Positions 1-5,455 of a stretch of DNA of 7,044 nt are shown here, one piece after another (position 1 is the stretch's first letter; every line of letters begins with the position of its first letter). The notes beneath the pieces are model-generated. The model worked only from the letters and a program-made list of their open reading frames with translations. It made no database searches and was not told where the DNA came from. A program made the position numbers and the translations under genes. The stretch lies in contig JAGDXK010000021.1 of NCBI GenBank assembly GCA_023256405.1, forward strand, positions 1 through 7,044, written 5' to 3'. Source of the stretch: Nitrososphaerales archaeon. Its GTDB lineage: Archaea; Thermoproteota; Nitrososphaeria; Conexivisphaerales; UBA164.

Positions 1-55
1 CCGCGATCTTCAGCTTGGAGGGCTGACGTCCTAGACCAGGCTAGACGACGACCGC
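1..55 (-). tRNA. tRNA-Gly (anticodon UCC), 3' part cut off by the window edge
   Basis: Read on the minus strand from position 55, the first 55 nt fold as a tRNA. They give a 7-nt acceptor strand GCGGTCG, then TC, and a D-stem GTCT/GGAC closing a loop with the conserved GG and flanking A14 and A21. The anticodon stem is TCAGC/GCTGA with a 7-nt loop CCTCCAA, followed by variable region AGATC and the first four bases of the T-stem (GCGG). The T-loop and 3' acceptor strand lie beyond position 1. With a 5-bp anticodon stem the anticodon is TCC, so it decodes glycine GGA and GGG codons. The acceptor and D-arm also match the archaeal tRNA-Gly pattern as I remember it. Base 33 is C instead of the near-universal U. 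Shifting the loop to obtain U33 destroys the stem. No intron is visible in the part present. Confidence 0.87.
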
Positions 56-79
56 GTCAGGATACTTTTTATACGGTTC

Positions 80-91
80 AAATTTAAATTT
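80..91 (-). promoter_or_regulatory. Candidate TATA box of the tRNA-Gly gene
   Basis: The 12-bp AT palindrome AAATTTAAATTT lies about 25-36 nt upstream of the tRNA 5' end on the minus strand. This is where an archaeal TATA element is expected if transcription starts a few bases before the mature end. A second AT motif, GTATAAAAAG, sits only 10-19 nt upstream, which is too close unless the start site is inside the tRNA. Position and composition are the only evidence. Confidence 0.5.
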
Positions 92-182
92 AACTCTTAA
101 CTTTTATTAATGCCACTGTTGAGTCCTGAGGGCGTTTTAGTCAATAGCCTAAAAGCTCGGCTAATCTGCGGGCATACCGGAA

Positions 183-194
183 ATATTATTATTA
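183..194 (+). promoter_or_regulatory. Candidate TATA box for the Nudix/eIF2B-like unit
   Basis: An AT-only stretch (ATATTATTATTA) is centred about 31 nt before the ATG at 220, which would give a leaderless or nearly leaderless mRNA. A second AT tract (ATAATATAAA, 211-220) could instead serve the internal ATG at 256. The rest of the 92-219 gap shows no ORF of note and only a weak hairpin. Confidence 0.35.
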
Positions 195-219
195 GATGGC
201 TCGATTACTGATAATATAA

Positions 220-771
220 ATGGTGTTGAACCTTCAGGGCCTTCCGCGCGTCAGGATGAAACCCACCGACGATTACAGATGGGCAAGCGTAGCGCTTATT
301 ATCGATGCAGAGACCGATGAGCTTCTCCTTATCAAAAGGACCGAAAATACAAACGACCCATGGAGCGGCAACGTAGCAGCACCGGGAGGAATATACGAGG
401 AAAAGGATGGAGATCTCTTTGAAACTGCGGTCAGAGAGGCGAAGGAGGAGGTGGGCGTTGATCTAGGGTTTAACGAATTTGTTGGCATCCTTAGTCCTAA
501 CCATCCATCGAACTCGACCACGATAAGGGTGCTCCCACACGTTTTCGAGGTGAAGAAAAAGCTGTCAACAAGGATAAACAGGGCTGAGGTGGAATACGTC
601 TTCTGGCTGCCTCTTAAGAGGGCCTCCTCTATGGTGAGGCCCTATTCCTACGGTTCGCTTTACAGGGGATGGGCAATATATTACCAGAACAATGTAATAT
701 GGGGTATGACGTACAGGATCATAAAGGAGCTCCTGATGAAAGCTAATATCTCGGAGCTTCCCGATAGCTAG
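220..771 (+). CDS. Nudix hydrolase, coenzyme A diphosphatase-like
   Basis: Predicted cytosolic Nudix enzyme of 183 residues that hydrolyses a nucleoside diphosphate linked to another moiety. The Nudix box spans residues 56-80, starting G56-G57 and ending R72-E-A-K-E76-E77-V-G79-V, so the metal-binding REUxEExGU core is intact. Between its first Gly and the REU part it differs from MutT in having Gly-Asp (residues 64-65) where MutT has the first Glu, as in CoA diphosphatases. Other features of that subgroup are LLLIKR (35-40) leading to a PGG just before the box, the EVEYVFWLPL stretch (123-132) and the late IWGMT (160-164). The exact substrate cannot be fixed from sequence. The ATG at 220 is used because an AT box lies about 31 nt upstream; the ATG at 256 (residue 13) is a real alternative because residues 1-12 look non-conserved. 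The next gene starts one base after the stop, suggesting one transcript. Confidence 0.87.
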   Translation: MVLNLQGLPRVRMKPTDDYRWASVALIIDAETDELLLIKRTENTNDPWSGNVAAPGGIYEEKDGDLFETAVREAKEEVGVDLGFNEFVGILSPNHPSNSTTIRVLPHVFEVKKKLSTRINRAEVEYVFWLPLKRASSMVRPYSYGSLYRGWAIYYQNNVIWGMTYRIIKELLMKANISELPDS

Positions 772-772
772 C

Positions 773-1588
773 ATGATAGGTCCTGATGACATTATAAGGG
801 AGCTGGCCTCCGATTACGTTCACGGAGCATCGTACTATTATGACAGGTCGGTTGACCTGTTTGAGCTTCTAAACAGGTACGATGAAAGCTACGCAAAGGT
901 GCTTGCAGAGACTAGGCCCGGAATGGCTTCCGTCATGAACGTAATAGAGGCCTTCAGGATTGGAGCAGAGATGGGATCACAGGCATCAAAAGTAGCCAAA
1001 GCGCTGAGAATGATAAAGGCCGAAATCGAGGAGAGGCTTTCAGAATACACGCTGGAGGCTTCGAGCGTTGCCACGGTGAGCTTCTCCTCAAACGTGCTCA
1101 ACCTCATAAAGAGGTCGCAGATAAAACACGTGTATCTTATAGATACTGAGCCATCGCTTGAAACGAAGGCCGCGCTGGAGGCGCTCTCAAAGTTTGCAAC
1201 AGTTACACTAATACCGCTCAGCTCCTCATACAGTTACATCGAGTACGCTGAGGTGTTTCTCAGCGGCTTTGACGGCCTGTACTCCTCCGGTCATTTCGTC
1301 AACAAGGCCGGAACATTCGAGATAAGCTGTGCCGCCAGAGAGAAGGGTGTTAAGACCTTGATAGTTGGGGAATCTTTTAAGGCCTACGATGGGTTCCCGC
1401 CACCGCCATTCAAAGTAAAGTGGAACGGCATAAACGTGCCTCTCCTTGAGAGCGTGCCTCTCAGGTACGTGGACATCCTGATCACGGATATGGGACAGAT
1501 TGAGAGGCCAGAACCTGGCGACGTTTACAAAATTAAAACCGGCTTTATTGAACGGGTTAAAAGCTACTTAGCTGAAGGGGATCTTTAG
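773..1588 (+). CDS. eIF2B alpha/beta/delta-like (MtnA/R15P isomerase fold) protein, apparently without the catalytic Cys
   Basis: A 271-residue protein of the eIF2B/MtnA/ribose-1,5-bisphosphate isomerase superfamily. A helical N-terminal part (about 1-95) precedes the Rossmann-like domain, whose signature is GFDGLYSSG then VNKAGT (residues 165-181). ESFKAYD (200-206) and LITDMG (236-241) follow. In MtnA and R15P isomerase the catalytic pair is a Cys in a THCNS-like loop and an Asp in a GAD motif. Here the Asp is kept (D167), but the loop reads VSFSS (102-106), so F104 occupies the Cys position by my hand alignment. That argues against sugar-phosphate isomerase activity and for a regulatory or unknown role. 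It is somewhat shorter than the usual 300 or more residues. No good Shine-Dalgarno lies before the ATG, and the upstream Nudix gene ends one base away, so translational coupling is likely. The 3' end overlaps rpo6 by 21 nt. Confidence 0.82.
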   Translation: MIGPDDIIRELASDYVHGASYYYDRSVDLFELLNRYDESYAKVLAETRPGMASVMNVIEAFRIGAEMGSQASKVAKALRMIKAEIEERLSEYTLEASSVATVSFSSNVLNLIKRSQIKHVYLIDTEPSLETKAALEALSKFATVTLIPLSSSYSYIEYAEVFLSGFDGLYSSGHFVNKAGTFEISCAAREKGVKTLIVGESFKAYDGFPPPPFKVKWNGINVPLLESVPLRYVDILITDMGQIERPEPGDVYKIKTGFIERVKSYLAEGDL

Positions 1589-1834
1589 ATATTTCAATGG
1601 TATGTCCTGATACTGACCATCAGGGAGAGTTCTCCTAATAAGTATGGGGATGAGCTTCTGTTTGACTTCGGCCTCTGCTATTTCAAACGCATTCTTGAAG
1701 TTCCCCTGAACAAATGGAGGGGCTCCCATGGAAAGCATCATGGCCCTTGCGCCTATGATTCTCGCGTACTCATACTTAGTTAGTGTTTCAGGGCCGATAA
1801 TAATCTTAAAAGAACCCTCAGAGTCCTCAGCCAT
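1568..1834 (-). CDS. rpo6: DNA-directed RNA polymerase subunit Rpo6 (RpoK, RPB6/omega homologue)
   Basis: An 88-residue core subunit of archaeal RNA polymerase, equivalent to eukaryotic RPB6 and bacterial omega, which helps hold the largest subunit in the assembled enzyme. Diagnostic sequence is LTKYEYARIIGARAMMLSMG (residues 18-37), the conserved helix with APP following. The C-terminal IPILIRRTLPDGQYQDIPL (62-80) is also typical. The first 14 residues are an acidic, poorly conserved tail. Length is normal for the archaeal family. It starts at ATG 1834, 30 nt downstream of a TATA-like box, and appears to be monocistronic. Its last 21 nt overlap the end of the converging eIF2B-like gene. Antisense T-rich sequence around 1529-1538 could act as a terminator for rpo6, but no run reaches five T. 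Confidence 0.95.
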   Translation of the reverse strand: MAEDSEGSFKIIIGPETLTKYEYARIIGARAMMLSMGAPPFVQGNFKNAFEIAEAEVKQKLIPILIRRTLPDGQYQDIPLKYLKIPFS

Positions 1835-1860
1835 ACTTTCATAATAAGCTTAGAGAAGCG

Positions 1861-1873
1861 TTTTAAACCTTTC
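1861..1873 (-). promoter_or_regulatory. TATA box with BRE-like purines for rpo6
   Basis: On the minus strand the sequence is GAAAGG followed by TTTAAAA, a BRE-like purine stretch next to a TATA box. The box centre is about 30 nt from the rpo6 ATG, implying a start site at or just before the initiator codon. Confidence 0.6.
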
Positions 1874-1918
1874 TATATTTTGCATCGTTAGGTAAAATTT
1901 TTGAAGCCCCCTTTAACG

Positions 1919-1926
1919 CTTAAATC
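1919..1926 (+). promoter_or_regulatory. TATA-like box for the DUF355 gene
   Basis: CTTAAATC is centred about 26-27 nt before the ATG at 1949. That is the spacing expected if transcription starts at the first base of the codon. It also supports 1949 over the upstream in-frame TTG at 1901. Confidence 0.55.
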
Positions 1927-1948
1927 TTTGAAACCAGCTTTTACCGTC

Positions 1949-2437
1949 ATGAGCATAAGGATAGAAGCTGTTAGCGTTGATGTTCCTCAGGGGTACAACG
2001 TAATACTTGGACAGTCCCATTTCATAAAGACCGTGGAGGATCTCTATGAAACTCTCGCATCGTCATCGCCAACGTTAAAGTTCGGAATAGCTTTCTGCGA
2101 ATCCAGCGGAAAGGCGCTGATCAGGTACGACGGTAACGATAAAGCATGCATAGATCTGGCTTTGGAGAACGCCAAGAAGATAGGGGCTGGCCACTCGTTC
2201 ATAATATACCTGAGGGAAGGGTATCCCATAAACGTCCTCAACAGGATAAAATCCGTGGAGGAGGTTGACTGTATATATGCATCCACGGGCAACCCGTTAA
2301 CCGTAATTGTAGCCGACGACGGAAACGGCAGAGGCATACTGGGGGTCATAGATGGTGTCAAGCCAAAAGGCGTTGAAGGAGAGGAGGACAAGAAGGAAAG
2401 GCACGATTTCCTGAGAAAAATAGGATACAAAAAATAA
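1949..2437 (+). CDS. Adenosine-specific kinase family protein (DUF355)
   Basis: A 162-residue protein of the DUF355 family (Pfam PF04008), named adenosine-specific kinase after structural and ligand-binding work on a Pyrobaculum member. Conserved blocks are GQSHFIKTVEDLYE (21-34), FCESSGKA (49-56), AGHSFII (80-86), PINVLNRIK (93-101), STGNPLTVIVAD (112-123) and GRGILGVIDG (127-136). The end is the family-typical GVE-E-D...R...LRKIGY. It has no P-loop or other standard kinase signature, so the activity rests only on the family name. An in-frame TTG at 1901 would add 16 residues, but the family begins close to this Met and the TATA box fits it. The next gene has its own promoter, so this one may be transcribed alone. 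Confidence 0.88.
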   Translation: MSIRIEAVSVDVPQGYNVILGQSHFIKTVEDLYETLASSSPTLKFGIAFCESSGKALIRYDGNDKACIDLALENAKKIGAGHSFIIYLREGYPINVLNRIKSVEEVDCIYASTGNPLTVIVADDGNGRGILGVIDGVKPKGVEGEEDKKERHDFLRKIGYKK

Positions 2438-2443
2438 GCGCTA

Positions 2444-2453
2444 AATTTTATAG
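2444..2453 (+). promoter_or_regulatory. TATA box for the tRNA thiolase gene
   Basis: AATTTTATAG in the 39-nt gap is centred about 28 nt before the TTG start at 2477. No ATG or GTG lies in frame between the preceding stop and that TTG, so this box supports a leaderless TTG start. Confidence 0.6.
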
Positions 2454-2476
2454 CATCATCTTTATTTGAACTTCTG

Positions 2477-3445
2477 TTGAAGTGTTCAATCTGCGGAAAG
2501 GAGGCTGTTAGGTTCATACCTTATGCTAACATAGCACTTTGCAAAGAGCACTTCATACAGTGGTTCGAAAGAAGGTTCTTCAGGCATCTTGAGGAGTACA
2601 AAATACTCGAGGGAAGCAGAAAGGTAGCCGTAGCAGTTTCTGGTGGAAAGGACAGCGTAACCTTGCTTCATCTACTCAAAAAGGCATCCGAGCGATATGG
2701 CTTTGAGCTGTTTGGGATAACAATTGACCTTGGCATAGACAGGGGTACTCAGTACTCCAGAAAGAGTGTTGATATCGCGGTATACAACTTCAGGCAGCTT
2801 AACGTTGAGTACGAAGTTGTCTCCCTAAAGGACTCGTATGGGTTCACCATAGATGAATCAAAGGCAAAGATCAACAGGCCTGTGTGCAGCACCTGTGGTC
2901 TTGTGAAAAGGTATGTAATGAGCGAAGTGGCCGAGAAAAATGGAGCTGACACTCTTGCAACCGGGCACAACCTGGACGACATGGCGCAGTATGTTCTATC
3001 AGCGTACGTTCACGGAGACCTTGAATACGTGCTCAGGAACGGCCCGGTTACACCTCCAAAGCCAGGCTTTCAGGTAAAGAAGGTCAAGCCCCTTTTCCTC
3101 ACCCCAGAGGAGGAGATCCTGCACTACGCCCTGCTTAACGGATTTCAGTTCATTTACGATCCTTGTCCCTACTCGGAGGAATTCAAGAGGGTCTCCAAGG
3201 AGAAGCTTGGACTGATAATCAAGAGGGTTGAAAGGGATTACCCAGGATTTACAGTGGGTCTAGTCAGGACGTTCGAAAGGGAGATCAGGCCCAGGCTCTC
3301 AGCGGAGAGCAGGTCAGAAGAGCTGGGCAGATGCAAGATCTGTGGAAGGGCCACATCGCCGGGCAGGGATATCTGTTCCTTCTGCTCCATAAGGATAAAG
3401 CTCACAGGAATGGGCACATCTCAGAGCGAAGCAAGGAACTCCTGA
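2477..3445 (+). CDS. tRNA 2-thiolation enzyme, TtuA/NcsA family
   Basis: A 322-residue PP-loop ATPase that adenylates a tRNA uridine and inserts sulfur at C2, using sulfur supplied in archaea by ubiquitin-like SAMP-type carriers. The order is: N-terminal zinc site C3, C6, C22, H25; PP-loop SGGKDS (55-60); a central CSTC (C137, C140) with C230 as third ligand, the pattern that binds a [4Fe-4S] cluster in characterised TtuA; ATGHNLDD (161-168); and a C-terminal zinc ribbon C286, C289, C300, C303. All expected Cys are present, so it should be active. Sequence alone does not say whether it modifies U54 (TtuA, 2-thioribothymidine) or wobble U34 (NcsA). It starts with TTG at 2477: the first zinc ligand is residue 3, and no ATG or GTG is available upstream. 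The last 25 nt overlap the converging hydrolase gene. Confidence 0.92.
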   Translation: MKCSICGKEAVRFIPYANIALCKEHFIQWFERRFFRHLEEYKILEGSRKVAVAVSGGKDSVTLLHLLKKASERYGFELFGITIDLGIDRGTQYSRKSVDIAVYNFRQLNVEYEVVSLKDSYGFTIDESKAKINRPVCSTCGLVKRYVMSEVAEKNGADTLATGHNLDDMAQYVLSAYVHGDLEYVLRNGPVTPPKPGFQVKKVKPLFLTPEEEILHYALLNGFQFIYDPCPYSEEFKRVSKEKLGLIIKRVERDYPGFTVGLVRTFEREIRPRLSAESRSEELGRCKICGRATSPGRDICSFCSIRIKLTGMGTSQSEARNS

Positions 3446-4002
3446 ACAGCTGCGTTGAACTTTTCTGGCTCCTCCAGATAGCAGGGGTGAATCTTTCCTA
3501 TTATTTTCAGCTTTGCGTTCCTGAGGTTTTTCAAGAGAATCGAGTAGTTCTCCTTGGGAGATATGCTGTCCTCCGCTCCCCAGATTAGCAGCGCTGGCTT
3601 ATCCGATATCGTGTTCAGTCTGCTTTCGTACATCCATACGCCCACGGCGCCTATCAGGATCAGTCCAATTATCCTGTCTGGGTTGAGCACTGAATATTCG
3701 AGCGCCTCCTTTCCTCCAAGTGATGCGCCCATTATCACGAATTCATTTAGCCCCAGAGCATTGGCGAACTTTGAGATAAAAGCCGACATCGTGCCGAACT
3801 CGCCCTTTTCGCTCTTGCCAAACCCCGGCATGTCAACCGCTATTGCTCTCCATCCGATCGAGGATATAGCGTTAAGCGTCCCGGTTTTAACCCACACTTC
3901 CGCGTTGAAGGAAGCTCCGTGCAGGATTAGAACGGGCCTGCCAGATCCATCCTCAATGTATCTGATCCTTGCTCCATCAAGCTCAACGAACGTCTCTTTC
4001 AA
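3421..4002 (-). CDS. Small alpha/beta hydrolase, ABHD14-like
   Basis: A 193-residue cytosolic alpha/beta hydrolase with no cap domain. The oxyanion HG is at 28-29. The nucleophile S94 sits in the elbow GASLG (92-96). The acid is D145 in WGAED and the base H172 in IHPCYLEEPEKF, so the triad is complete. Length, the LHGxxF...W...GTL run (27-43), AVDMPGFGKS (55-64) and HPCYL-EP resemble human ABHD14B as I remember it. ABHD14B is reported to move acetyl groups from lysine to CoA, but that activity should not be assumed here. The start is TTG at 4002: the family N-terminus (KETFVELDG) begins there, no ATG or GTG is in frame upstream before the stop, and a TATA-like box lies about 28 nt before it. 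The 3' end overlaps the thiolase gene by 25 nt. Confidence 0.85.
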   Translation of the reverse strand: MKETFVELDGARIRYIEDGSGRPVLILHGASFNAEVWVKTGTLNAISSIGWRAIAVDMPGFGKSEKGEFGTMSAFISKFANALGLNEFVIMGASLGGKEALEYSVLNPDRIIGLILIGAVGVWMYESRLNTISDKPALLIWGAEDSISPKENYSILLKNLRNAKLKIIGKIHPCYLEEPEKFNAAVQEFLASL

Positions 4003-4027
4003 TCTGAACTAGCTTGCTCATCGGCGG

Positions 4028-4033
4028 TTTAAT
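4028..4033 (-). promoter_or_regulatory. TATA-like box for the ABHD14-like hydrolase
   Basis: ATTAAA on the minus strand, within CTATTAAAC, is centred about 28 nt before the TTG start at 4002. It lies in the 61-nt gap after the hemerythrin-like gene, so the hydrolase can be transcribed independently and leaderlessly. Confidence 0.5.
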
Positions 4034-4063
4034 AGTTTTCGTCATGGCAATCTTTTGATCGGC

Positions 4064-4534
4064 CTACTCATAGTAGCTTTCGATCATTTCCTTCGAAGCC
4101 CCGGTGATCTCCATGTACTTTGAAACCCCGAACTCAAGAATGATCCTTCTGAATGAGGAGCCCATCTCCGGCTTCCATCTCTTGAACAGAAGCTGCTCCT
4201 CGCTTGAGTTATGCTCGAGGAGGACTTTGAAATAGAGCGGTATTCTCATCCTGAGGAGCTCGTGATCGCCCCTGGACAGCCAGTTTAATATGTTGCTCCC
4301 CAGGGTAGCTATAAGCTTATGATCTGCCGAGACCCTCCTGACAGTCTTCCTGAAGTCCTCATCCTCATACGCGTCTATAAGCCTGGGAAACACGATCTCA
4401 TCTTCATGTCTGGCGTGGCAGTTTATCACGAAATCGTTAAAGTCGCTGAACCTCGTGTACCAGTGCTCAATAGGGTTCCTTGATAAGTTCCTAATCACCG
4501 AATGCTCAAATAAGAGAACGCTGATCGAGTCCAT
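4064..4534 (-). CDS. Hemerythrin-like (HHE) domain protein
   Basis: A 156-residue, mostly helical protein with the His/Glu spacing of hemerythrin-like domains, four-helix bundles that hold a di-iron centre. Candidate ligands are H11 (FEHSVIR), H40, H43 and E44/E46 (CHARHEDEIVFP, 39-50), H72 (ADHKLI) and H108 with E112/E113 (EHNSSEEQLLF, 107-117). The repeated H...EE..L/VFP-like pattern in helices 2 and 4 is what identifies it. Such proteins bind O2 or NO, store iron or sense redox state; which applies here cannot be told. About 40 further residues follow the last ligand helix and are unrecognised. There is no signal peptide or membrane segment. It starts at ATG 4534, about 24 nt from a TATATATA box facing the oxidoreductase gene, and may be read through into the hydrolase gene 61 nt downstream. 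Confidence 0.75.
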   Translation of the reverse strand: MDSISVLLFEHSVIRNLSRNPIEHWYTRFSDFNDFVINCHARHEDEIVFPRLIDAYEDEDFRKTVRRVSADHKLIATLGSNILNWLSRGDHELLRMRIPLYFKVLLEHNSSEEQLLFKRWKPEMGSSFRRIILEFGVSKYMEITGASKEMIESYYE

Positions 4535-4552
4535 GATCTCATTTTCTTTTAA

Positions 4553-4562
4553 CTATATATAA
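4553..4562. promoter_or_regulatory. Palindromic TATA box shared by divergent genes
   Basis: TATATATA at 4554-4561 is the same on both strands. Its centre is about 28 nt from the oxidoreductase ATG at 4586 and about 24 nt from the hemerythrin-like ATG at 4534. Only 51 nt separate the two start codons, and no second equally good box is present, so both genes probably use this element. Confidence 0.6.
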
Positions 4563-4585
4563 CCGTTCATCACAGGATTTTTGAA

Positions 4586-5455
4586 ATGCGCTTTGGAGTG
4601 ATTGGGGTAGGAAGATGGGGGCAGAACCACGTAAGGGCCCTGAAGGAGCTCGGTCTCCTGTACGGCGTTTTTGATGCTAACAGGGAAAGAATGGAGCAGA
4701 TATCACGGGCTTTCGACGTTAAGGCATTTGAAAGCCTTGAAGATGAAGAGCTGAAGAGGCTTGACGCAGCGGTGATAGCAGTTCCGGCAACCCTGCATTA
4801 TGATATAGCAGTTTCTCTAATAAATAAGGGCCTGAACCTTCTGATAGAAAAGCCGGCCGCGACCTCAAAGAAGCAGGTTTTGGAAATCTCAACGCTCGCA
4901 AAGAAGGCCGGAGTAAAAGTGGGAGTTGGATACATTGAAAGGTTTAACCCCGCCTTCCTGAGGGTTAGACAGTGCGTTAAGCGCCCGATAAGGGCATCTT
5001 TTTACAGGATATCCCCATCAGCCAACATCGGAGACGTTGGCGTGGTTTTTGACCTCATGATACACGATATCAACCTCTCAAACTACCTTTTCGGCAGACC
5101 CGGGGTAGCATACAGGAATACCACAACTGATGGGGGAGCCCATGAAACAAGCGCCGAGGCGATCCTCAACTATGGAACGGTAACATCATATATTGCGGCC
5201 AGCTGGAGGGCTCCTGGAAAGATGAGAAGGATCCTGATATATGGCGACGAGGAAATTGTAGATGCTGATCTGATAAATAAGAAGGTGATATGTCAGACTT
5301 CCTCTAGTACTCAGGTCTTTGATGAAAAGCCGAGGGATCAGCTGAGGGATGAGCTGGAGGCGTTCGCGAGGTACATCAGGGGTGAGGCCGAGTTCCCGAA
5401 CATAGATGAAGCTATCGTGGACGTGGAGGTCGCAGAAAGGGTGCTAAAAGGATGA
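4586..5455 (+). CDS. Gfo/Idh/MocA family NAD(P)-dependent oxidoreductase
   Basis: A 289-residue two-domain dehydrogenase. The N-terminal Rossmann domain opens with FGVIGVGRWGQNHVRAL (3-19), containing GxGxxG. VPATLHYDIA (66-75) and the family hallmark EKP (88-90) follow, K89 being the expected catalytic Lys. The C-terminal sheet domain has GYIERFNP (115-122) and DLMIHDINL (156-164), whose H160/D161 correspond to the substrate-site residues of the family. The GRWGQNH form is common in sugar-nucleotide enzymes such as UDP-GlcNAc 3-dehydrogenases, but the substrate is not determined. A role as homoserine dehydrogenase is not supported, since that is another family. It is preceded by TATATATA about 28 nt upstream, giving a leaderless ATG, and its stop overlaps the thrB start as ATGA, so the two are surely co-translated. 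Confidence 0.87.
   Translation: MRFGVIGVGRWGQNHVRALKELGLLYGVFDANRERMEQISRAFDVKAFESLEDEELKRLDAAVIAVPATLHYDIAVSLINKGLNLLIEKPAATSKKQVLEISTLAKKAGVKVGVGYIERFNPAFLRVRQCVKRPIRASFYRISPSANIGDVGVVFDLMIHDINLSNYLFGRPGVAYRNTTTDGGAHETSAEAILNYGTVTSYIAASWRAPGKMRRILIYGDEEIVDADLINKKVICQTSSSTQVFDEKPRDQLRDELEAFARYIRGEAEFPNIDEAIVDVEVAERVLKG

Noticed and set aside
135..154. Inverted repeat TTTTAG/CTAAAA with an 8-nt loop between the tRNA and the Nudix gene, considered as a small RNA or terminator.
   Set aside because: Six weak pairs only, with no flanking U-run and no C/D or H/ACA boxes.
53..257. An 11-bp direct repeat CGCGTCAGGAT at 53-63 and 247-257, the first copy touching the tRNA 5' end, considered as an attachment-site scar.
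   Set aside because: Integration normally duplicates tRNA 3' ends, no integrase is present, and a match of this length is expected by chance in a window of this size.
1901..1948. N-terminal extension of the DUF355 protein starting at TTG 1901.
   Set aside because: The 16 extra residues do not resemble the family N-terminus, and the TATA-like box lies inside this stretch, 26-27 nt before the ATG at 1949.
3554..4012. A 152-codon plus-strand frame opposite the hydrolase gene.
   Set aside because: It is the antisense shadow of a gene with a full catalytic triad; the translation is Ser/Pro/Ile-rich with no recognisable motif.
3982..4044. A 20-codon minus-strand ORF (ATG 4042-4044, encoding MTKTIKPPMSK...) overlapping the start of the hydrolase gene, considered as a regulatory upstream ORF.
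   Set aside because: It contains the hydrolase TATA-like box, runs out of frame into a well-supported gene, and has no Shine-Dalgarno.
4586..5455. Homoserine dehydrogenase as the identity of the gene before thrB.
   Set aside because: The EKP and IHD motifs and length fit Gfo/Idh/MocA enzymes; homoserine dehydrogenase signatures are absent.
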